From Candidatus Sediminicultor sextus (GTDB lineage: Bacteria > Atribacterota > Phoenicimicrobiia > Phoenicimicrobiales > Phoenicimicrobiaceae), in contig JADBKX010000064.1 in NCBI GenBank assembly GCA_014894735.1, positions 13,769 to 20,157 on the forward strand: a stretch of DNA of 6,389 bases. The letters run 5' to 3'. The position numbers were made by a program, and so were the translations under genes. The notes beneath the pieces were generated by a model. The model worked only from the letters and a program-made list of their open reading frames with translations. It was not told the origin of the DNA and made no database searches. Of the stretch, positions 1 to 4,595 are shown one piece after another. The first letter of the stretch is position 1, and each line of letters opens with the position of its first letter.

Positions 1-15
1 CATTGTGCCCCTACA
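1..15. repeat. Partial copy of extragenic palindromic repeat (right arm)
   Basis: The first 15 bases match positions 3035-3049 at 14 of 15 places (CATTGTGCCCCTACA here, CATTGTACCCCTACA there). At the second site this sequence is the right arm of a 54-nt palindrome, so the window probably opens on the tail of another copy in the same orientation. The rest of the element lies outside the window, so this is an inference from one arm. Confidence 0.55.
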
Positions 16-32
16 GGAAGCAATAAAAGTAA

Positions 33-40
33 GAGGAGGA
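33..40 (+). promoter_or_regulatory. Ribosome binding site deciding the TTG start of gatA
   Basis: GAGGAGGA lies 7 nt before the TTG at 48-50. This strong Shine-Dalgarno match supports the non-ATG start. No ATG occurs in frame until well inside the conserved N-terminal region. Confidence 0.8.
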
Positions 41-47
41 AAGATAA

Positions 48-1538
48 TTGACCTTAAACCAATTAACTGCTCACGAAGCTATAAACTTAATTAAAAAAAA
101 GAGAATAACTGCTTATGAAATTATGCAGGATATTTTTAGTCAGATAGATAAAGTAGACAATCTAATCAAAGCCTTTCTAGTTATTAACCGAGAAGAGGCC
201 TTAAAACAAGCCAAAGAAATAGACAAAAAAGTGAAAAACGGAGAAAAACTCCCTCCTCTGGCAGGTGTAGCGGTTGCTATAAAGGATATTATAGCTACTC
301 GAGGAACGGAGACAACTTGTGGTTCTAAAATACTAAAAGGTTTTATCCCGCCCTATAATGCTACGGTAATAAATAGATTACGGGAAGCGGGAGCAATAAT
401 AATAGGAAAAACCAATATGGATGAATTTGCTATGGGTTCATCTACTGAAAATTCTGCTTTTGGCCCCACTTATAATCCCTGGGACTTGGAAAGGGTGCCC
501 GGTGGTTCCAGCGGTGGTTCATCTGCCGCAGTAGCAGCAGATGAGACCTTTGTTGCTTTGGGCACAGATACGGGAGGCTCTATACGTCAACCTGCATCTC
601 TCTGTGGAATGGTGGGATTAAAACCGACTTATGGCAGGGTCTCCAGATACGGTTTGGTTGCCTATGCCTCGTCTTTAGATCAAATAGGACCCATAGCAAA
701 AGATGTGACCGATTGTGCTCTAGTAATGAAAGTTATAAGCGGACATGATAATATGGATTCTACTTCCGTAAATTTAGAAGTGCCTGATTATCTAAAATCT
801 TGTCAAGAAGGAATAAAGGATTTAAAAGTAGGTGTTCCTAAGGAATATTTTATCGAAGGAATAGACCCGGAAGTAAAGGGTGCATTGGATAAAGCTTTGA
901 AAATATTTGAAAAATTAGGAGCAAAGATTGAAGAAGTATCATTACCCCATACGGAATATTCTCTACCCACTTATTACTTGATTGCTACTGCAGAAGCAAG
1001 CTCAAACTTAGCGCGATATGATGGTGTGCAATATGGTTATAGAGCAGAAGAGTATGAAGATCTGTCCTCCATGTATCAGAAGACCAGAAGTGAAGGTTTT
1101 GGAAGTGAAGTAAAAAGAAGAATTATGTTAGGTACATATGCCTTGAGTTCAGGTTATTATGATGCTTATTATTTGAAAGCCCAGAAAGTTCGTACTTTAA
1201 TAAAAGAAGATTTCGATAAAGTATTTAATAAATACGATATCCTTATTACTCCTACTTCACCTACCCCTGCTTTTAAGCTGAATGAGAAGGTATCCGATCC
1301 TTTAACTATGTATCTATCTGATATTTATACCATCCCTATTAATTTAGCCGGTATACCTGCAATTTCTCTTAATTGTGGATATAGTAAAAGTAATCTGCCT
1401 ATAGGTTTACAAATTATCGGTAAGCATTTTAGTGAAGAGACTATACTTCGAGCAGCCTTTAACTTTGAACAAAATAATGATGTAGAAAAGAAGAAGCCAT
1501 CGATAAAACCAGCAAAACATAAGGAGGCAAAAAAATGA
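48..1538 (+). CDS. gatA: Asp-tRNA(Asn)/Glu-tRNA(Gln) amidotransferase subunit A
   Basis: GatA is the glutaminase subunit of the cytosolic GatCAB complex. It releases ammonia from glutamine (or asparagine), and the ammonia is channelled to GatB to convert misacylated Glu-tRNA(Gln) or Asp-tRNA(Asn) into the correct amide form. The 496-residue product is an amidase-signature protein. The Ser-cisSer-Lys triad is complete at K79 (VAIKD), S154 (PGGSSGGSSAA) and S178 (GTDTGGSIRQPA), the numbering familiar from the S. aureus enzyme. The start is TTG, chosen from the strong ribosome binding site. The length is slightly above the usual ~485 because of a Lys-rich tail after about residue 478, which is unlikely to be catalytic. 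The stop overlaps the gatB start by ATGA, implying translational coupling. The third subunit gene, gatC, often found just upstream, cannot be recognised in the 47 bases before the start; it may lie further upstream or elsewhere. Confidence 0.98.
   Translation: MTLNQLTAHEAINLIKKKRITAYEIMQDIFSQIDKVDNLIKAFLVINREEALKQAKEIDKKVKNGEKLPPLAGVAVAIKDIIATRGTETTCGSKILKGFIPPYNATVINRLREAGAIIIGKTNMDEFAMGSSTENSAFGPTYNPWDLERVPGGSSGGSSAAVAADETFVALGTDTGGSIRQPASLCGMVGLKPTYGRVSRYGLVAYASSLDQIGPIAKDVTDCALVMKVISGHDNMDSTSVNLEVPDYLKSCQEGIKDLKVGVPKEYFIEGIDPEVKGALDKALKIFEKLGAKIEEVSLPHTEYSLPTYYLIATAEASSNLARYDGVQYGYRAEEYEDLSSMYQKTRSEGFGSEVKRRIMLGTYALSSGYYDAYYLKAQKVRTLIKEDFDKVFNKYDILITPTSPTPAFKLNEKVSDPLTMYLSDIYTIPINLAGIPAISLNCGYSKSNLPIGLQIIGKHFSEETILRAAFNFEQNNDVEKKKPSIKPAKHKEAKK
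1521..1527 (+). promoter_or_regulatory. Ribosome binding site of gatB inside gatA
   Basis: AAGGAGG lies 7 nt before the gatB ATG and within the last codons of gatA. A near-consensus site at this point supports efficient, coupled translation of the two subunits. Confidence 0.85.
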
Positions 1539-2986
1539 AAAAAGAAGTAGTAATCGGTCTAGAAATTCATATCCAATTAATGACTAAAGCAAAAATGTTC
1601 TGTCATTGCAGCACTGATTACATTGGAAAAGAACCCAATACCAATACCTGTCCGGTGTGTTTGGGTTTACCCGGTTCACTTCCCGTACTTAATAAAAAAG
1701 TATTAGAATTTGCCATAAGAACAGCGGTGGCTTTAAATTGTGAAATTAATCAGGTAAGCAAATTTCATCGTAAAAATTATTTTTATCCCGATTTACCTAA
1801 AGCTTATCAGATATCTCAATATGATGTTCCTTTAGGGATAAAGGGATACATGGAGATTTCGCTCCCCGAAAGCAAAGAAAAACACAGGATTGGGATTACC
1901 CGGGTTCATACAGAGGAAGATGCCGGTAAACTAGTTCATAAAGGGGATATTGCTTCCTCATCTTACTCTCTGGTAGATTATAACCGTTGCGGAATTCCTC
2001 TGGCAGAGATTGTAACCGAACCTGATTTTCGTTCTCCCGAAGAAGCTCGAATATTCTTGGTAAAATTAAGAAGTATAGTCCAGCATTTAGGAGTATGTGA
2101 TGGAAATATGGAAGAAGGATCGATGCGTTGCGATGCCAATGTTTCACTTAGAGATGCGAAATCCAGTACTTTAGGTACCAAGGTAGAAATAAAGAATATG
2201 AATTCGTTTAAGGCAGTCAAAAAAGCCTTGCAATTTGAGGTGGACCGCCAAAAGAAGCTCTTGGCTGAGGGAATAGAGATAATTCAGGAAACCAGGCACT
2301 GGGATGAATCAAAGAGTGTTACTATCTCAATGCGAAGCAAAGAAGAAGCCCATGATTATCGTTATTTCCCCGAACCGGATCTCCTGCCTCTTAAAGTAGA
2401 TTTAAAAATGGCTGATGAGATCAGGAGAAATCTTCCTGAATTACCTGAAGCAAGAAGAGAGCGGTTCATCAAAAATTATCAAATTCCCGAATATGATGCC
2501 GAGATATTAACTTCAAGTAAAGCATTAGGTGATTTTTACGAAAAGTCTACTTCCTTATATTCCAATAGTAAAGTTTTAAGTAATTGGATTATGGGAGAAT
2601 TAATACGTTATTTAAATGAAAATAAAATAGAGATAGAAGATTCTCCTATTTCTCCAGAAAAATTAGTTGGAATGTTGAAATTAATTGATGAGGGAATAGT
2701 TAGCGGTAAGATGGCCAAAGGCATCTTTGAAAAGATGTTTAAGACCGGGAAAGATGCCTCTAAAATCGTGAAAGAAAGCGGGATTACTCAGATTACCGAT
2801 AAAAATGAATTATTTGAAGTAATGGATAGGGTGATTAAGGAAAACCCCAGGTCGGTAGAAGATTTTAATGAAGGAAAAGAAAAAGCTTTACACTATTTAG
2901 TAGGCCAGGTTATGCGTTATACCAAAGGAAGGGCGAAACCCGATTTTGTCTTTGACACTATAAAACAGAGGATAAAAAAAATATAA
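1535..2986 (+). CDS. gatB: Asp-tRNA(Asn)/Glu-tRNA(Gln) amidotransferase subunit B
   Basis: GatB binds the misacylated tRNA, phosphorylates the Glu or Asp side chain with ATP and transfers ammonia from GatA to it. The 483-residue product is full length for the family (about 475-480). The N-terminal catalytic domain (about 1-290) shows the opening VIGLEIHIQL with E10 and H12, a zinc-type cysteine set C23-x-C25 ... C39-x2-C42, the HTEEDAGK segment (125-132), VDYNRCGIPLAEIVTEPD (147-164), NMEEGSMRCDANVSLR (191-206) and YRYFPEPDL (275-283), all family hallmarks. The C-terminal YqeY-like tRNA-binding region follows from about 330 and ends with the typical VGQVMRYTKGRAKPD stretch. The ATG start overlaps the gatA stop by 4 bp. 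No intrinsic terminator follows; a palindromic repeat begins 6 nt after the stop. Confidence 0.98.
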   Translation: MKKEVVIGLEIHIQLMTKAKMFCHCSTDYIGKEPNTNTCPVCLGLPGSLPVLNKKVLEFAIRTAVALNCEINQVSKFHRKNYFYPDLPKAYQISQYDVPLGIKGYMEISLPESKEKHRIGITRVHTEEDAGKLVHKGDIASSSYSLVDYNRCGIPLAEIVTEPDFRSPEEARIFLVKLRSIVQHLGVCDGNMEEGSMRCDANVSLRDAKSSTLGTKVEIKNMNSFKAVKKALQFEVDRQKKLLAEGIEIIQETRHWDESKSVTISMRSKEEAHDYRYFPEPDLLPLKVDLKMADEIRRNLPELPEARRERFIKNYQIPEYDAEILTSSKALGDFYEKSTSLYSNSKVLSNWIMGELIRYLNENKIEIEDSPISPEKLVGMLKLIDEGIVSGKMAKGIFEKMFKTGKDASKIVKESGITQITDKNELFEVMDRVIKENPRSVEDFNEGKEKALHYLVGQVMRYTKGRAKPDFVFDTIKQRIKKI

Positions 2987-2992
2987 AACAGG

Positions 2993-3046
2993 AGGGGAAC
3001 AATTCCTGTCTGCGTGCGGGAACGCACAGGCAGGCATTGTACCCCT
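2993..3046. repeat. Extragenic palindromic (REP/MITE-like) element with GNRA-capped hairpin
   Basis: The element is a near-complete inverted repeat. The outer arms AGGGGAACAAT (2993-3003) and ATTGTACCCCT (3036-3046) pair at 10 of 11 positions. The inner arms CCTGTCT (3005-3011) and AGGCAGG (3028-3034) pair over 7 bp with one T-G wobble. After a 2-nt bulge (3012-3013), GTGCG (3014-3018) pairs with CGCAC (3023-3027), leaving the loop GGAA, which fits the GNRA tetraloop pattern. It is much richer in GC than its surroundings. It sits between the convergent ends of gatB and the minus-strand gene, a usual place for dispersed palindromes. The right side lacks a T-run, so it is not a standard intrinsic terminator, although a hairpin here could protect mRNA 3' ends. 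Part of the right arm recurs at the left edge of the window. Confidence 0.75.
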
Positions 3047-3078
3047 ACAAAATTATAAGATGGGAATTTAGCATTTTA

Positions 3079-3813
3079 TTACCTCTTTTTAAAGAGATTA
3101 AAAAATTTATCCTGATAATGTTCGAATAATCCCCAATTATCCAGTTCTTCTTTTAATTCAACCGGCTCCAATTCTCCTTTTTCCACTAATTTAAATAATA
3201 TTTCTATTTCTTCTCGGGCAGCTACCGGGACACCATATCTATCTTTAGAGATGATAGCTTGACCAATCTGGTTTACGCCGATAAACCCTCTTCTTCTAAA
3301 ATCAGGTACCTGAGCTGTATAAACACTTCTAACCATCATATCTAAAATAAACTTCGAAAGAGATACGTCCCATAGACCAGCTACACCCCTAATAACGGCA
3401 CAAAGGGTATCTCCCTTTTTATCAATCTCATGGTTAATATTTTCTGCTACGGTTAACAAAGGACCGGAAACGAAATTCATTTCATCAAGTTCTTTGTTAA
3501 CCTTAAATTTATAAAGAATTCCTGCTAAATCAGGATATTGGTTGGCCAGTGTTTCAAAAGCCTTTTTAGCTTCGCCGCTAAACCCTTCTATTCTAAACAT
3601 ATAAGAAGGAGTAAGTAATTTAGGTTGGTACCAGCTAACTTTTCCCTCCCTAACTACAGTTTCTAAATTATCTTTGGTAAATTCAGAATATACTGGTTCA
3701 GTTAGAACATAATAATGAATTACCGAAGAACCAAAAGTAGATATTAGTTGTTTAGGTCTTCTTAATATTTCAGTATGCTCAAAAGCATACCTTATTTTTT
3801 CATCTATATTCAT
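3079..3813 (-). CDS. Conserved-looking hypothetical protein, 244 residues
   Basis: I cannot assign a function. The product is soluble-looking, with no signal peptide or membrane segment, only one cysteine (C138), and a mixed alpha/beta composition. The N-terminal third (about 25-75) holds TFGSSVIHYYVLTEPVYSE, followed by a strand-rich stretch ending LLTPSYMFRIEGF. The middle has WDVSLSKFILDMM (148-160) and an Arg-rich FRRRGFIG (172-179). The C-terminus is helical and charged, including GVPVAAREEIEILF (194-207) and a conserved-looking ELDNWGLFEHYQDKFF. From memory it resembles uncharacterised proteins of similar length in Dehalococcoidia and related anaerobes that begin in the same way, but this was not searched. 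The ATG is supported by AGGAG (3819-3823) 5 nt upstream. The gene stands alone, convergent with gatB and divergent from the next operon. A weak catalytic or nucleic-acid role would be a guess; no known active-site motif is visible. Confidence 0.85.
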   Translation of the reverse strand: MNIDEKIRYAFEHTEILRRPKQLISTFGSSVIHYYVLTEPVYSEFTKDNLETVVREGKVSWYQPKLLTPSYMFRIEGFSGEAKKAFETLANQYPDLAGILYKFKVNKELDEMNFVSGPLLTVAENINHEIDKKGDTLCAVIRGVAGLWDVSLSKFILDMMVRSVYTAQVPDFRRRGFIGVNQIGQAIISKDRYGVPVAAREEIEILFKLVEKGELEPVELKEELDNWGLFEHYQDKFFNLFKKR

Positions 3814-3818
3814 TTTTG

Positions 3819-3823
3819 CTCCT
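3819..3823 (-). promoter_or_regulatory. Ribosome binding site of the minus-strand hypothetical gene
   Basis: Read on the minus strand, AGGAG lies 5 nt before the ATG at 3813-3811, which decides the start. Further upstream the minus strand is AT-rich, with several TATA-like hexamers around 3862-3882, but no convincing -35 box was found. Confidence 0.7.
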
Positions 3824-3909
3824 GCTTAATTCGTAAAAATTTAGTTCTTTTTTAAAAAAATTATTTATATATAATTTATAGCTAATCCGATGTTTTTATT
3901 TCTTAGCTT

Positions 3910-3937
3910 GATACTCGATACTATATACTTGATACTG
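3910..3937. repeat. Four-unit degenerate 7-bp tandem array (GATACTN)
   Basis: Four heptamers follow each other exactly in register: GATACTC, GATACTA, TATACTT and GATACTG. The invariant core is ATACT at a strict 7-bp spacing. The array sits in the divergent intergenic region, about 13 bp upstream of the -35 box of the promoter for the downstream operon. It may be a simple microsatellite-like array, but its place next to the promoter leaves open a role in protein binding. Confidence 0.7.
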
Positions 3938-3949
3938 TAATTAATCCAC

Positions 3950-3978
3950 ATGACAAAATTTTTTTTTTAATATATAAT
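3950..3978 (+). promoter_or_regulatory. Predicted sigma70-type promoter for the downstream two-gene operon
   Basis: ATGACA (3950-3955) and a perfect TATAAT (3973-3978) are separated by exactly 17 bp, which includes an unbroken T-run that could curve the DNA. Transcription would start near 3985 and give a leader of about 50 nt before the ATG at 4038. A second TTGACA (3980-3985) overlaps the predicted start site but has no good -10 box 16-18 bp downstream. Confidence 0.65.
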
Positions 3979-4037
3979 ATTGACATTAATATTTTACTAC
4001 AAAAAGAGGAGTTGTGCCACATTTTTTGTAACTTATA

Positions 4038-4595
4038 ATGATTATATTAAATTTAAAAATAGAGAAGGGGATTATTATCAGAAAGATTATTATTGGAGTT
4101 ATGGGCGGAGGAGAAATAGTTAATACCGGTGACTATGAAGATGCTCGTCGCTTAGGTGGTCTAATTGCTAAAGAAGGGTGGATTTTATTAAACGGAGGGA
4201 GAGCTTCCGGAATTATGGAGGCCTCAGCTCGAGGGGCGAAAGAAAACAGCGGGTTAACCATTGGTATTTTACCAGGTAATGACCCTGCATGGGCTTCTGA
4301 ATATATCGACATTCCCATATTAACCGGGATAGGTCTTGCCCGGAATTACATCAATGTTTTAACCAGCGAAGTGGTAGTAGCTCTTCCTGGGAGAACCGGG
4401 ACTATTTCAGAGATTGCTTTAGCTCTAAATATTGGGAAAAAAGTGATTTCTTTAAATTTTGATTTGGGTACTTTGTTTAAAAAACACGAAGAAACCAAGC
4501 AATTAATCTATGCTAAACAGCCAGAAGAAGTGGTAAGTTTAATTAAAAAAATATTAAGAAGTGATTTTGATAAGGGAGTTGGGAAATATGTCTAA
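4038..4595 (+). CDS. TIGR00725-like Rossmann protein of the SLOG/LOG superfamily
   Basis: The 185-residue product matches the TIGR00725 pattern, a cytosolic Rossmann-fold family related to molybdenum-cofactor carrier proteins and to the LOG (lonely guy) nucleotide-processing enzymes. Visible motifs are the glycine turn GVMGGGE (20-26), LNGGRASGIMEASARGA (51-67), GILPGNDP (76-83), the IPILTGIGLARNYINVLTSE stretch (92-111) and PGRTGTISEIALAL (117-130), which is the counterpart of the LOG signature PGGxGTxxE. These loops usually bind a nucleotide or nucleotide-like ligand; the ligand and reaction here are unknown. The start is uncertain. The ATG at 4038 has no good ribosome binding site at normal distance, and homologues would be expected to begin near RKIIIGVMGGG, so the first 13 or so residues may not belong. 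AAGGGG (4065-4070) precedes only ATT/ATC codons in frame. The gene overlaps the next by 8 bp (4588-4595), implying a shared operon. Confidence 0.88.
   Translation: MIILNLKIEKGIIIRKIIIGVMGGGEIVNTGDYEDARRLGGLIAKEGWILLNGGRASGIMEASARGAKENSGLTIGILPGNDPAWASEYIDIPILTGIGLARNYINVLTSEVVVALPGRTGTISEIALALNIGKKVISLNFDLGTLFKKHEETKQLIYAKQPEEVVSLIKKILRSDFDKGVGKYV
4572..4578 (+). promoter_or_regulatory. Ribosome binding site fixing the start of the fusion gene at 4588
   Basis: AAGGGAG lies 9 nt before ATG 4588-4590. The frame is open back to a GTG at 4561, but the RNase HI fold begins MSKILMKVDGA, so ATG 4588 is preferred. The site lies inside the upstream gene, which fits translational coupling. Confidence 0.7.

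Noticed and set aside
1..51. Tail of gatC or another upstream gene overlapping gatA
   Set aside because: One frame is open to a TGA at 49-51, but its residues do not resemble a GatC C-terminus and the first 15 bases match the extragenic repeat, so coding cannot be supported.
1896..2220. Two minus-strand open frames opposite gatB (1896-2147 and 1978-2220)
   Set aside because: They lie wholly inside the clearly coding gatB frame, have no ribosome binding site of note and encode no recognisable motif; they are shadows of gatB codon usage.
2993..3046. Intrinsic terminator for gatAB
   Set aside because: The hairpin is strong, but it is followed by ACCCCTACAAAATT rather than a T-run, and its loop and long arms fit a dispersed palindromic repeat better.
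3910..3937. CRISPR-like or iteron array
   Set aside because: The units are only 7 bp with no spacers, far too short for CRISPR repeats, and there is no replication gene or AT-rich origin architecture to support iterons.
4133..4318. Minus-strand frame opposite the TIGR00725-like gene
   Set aside because: It is embedded in a conserved coding region and is low in recognisable features; a shadow frame.
4561..4587. GTG at 4561 as the start of the fusion protein
   Set aside because: It would add nine residues before the RNase HI fold, has no better ribosome binding site, and ATG 4588 has a good one plus a typical short overlap with the upstream stop.
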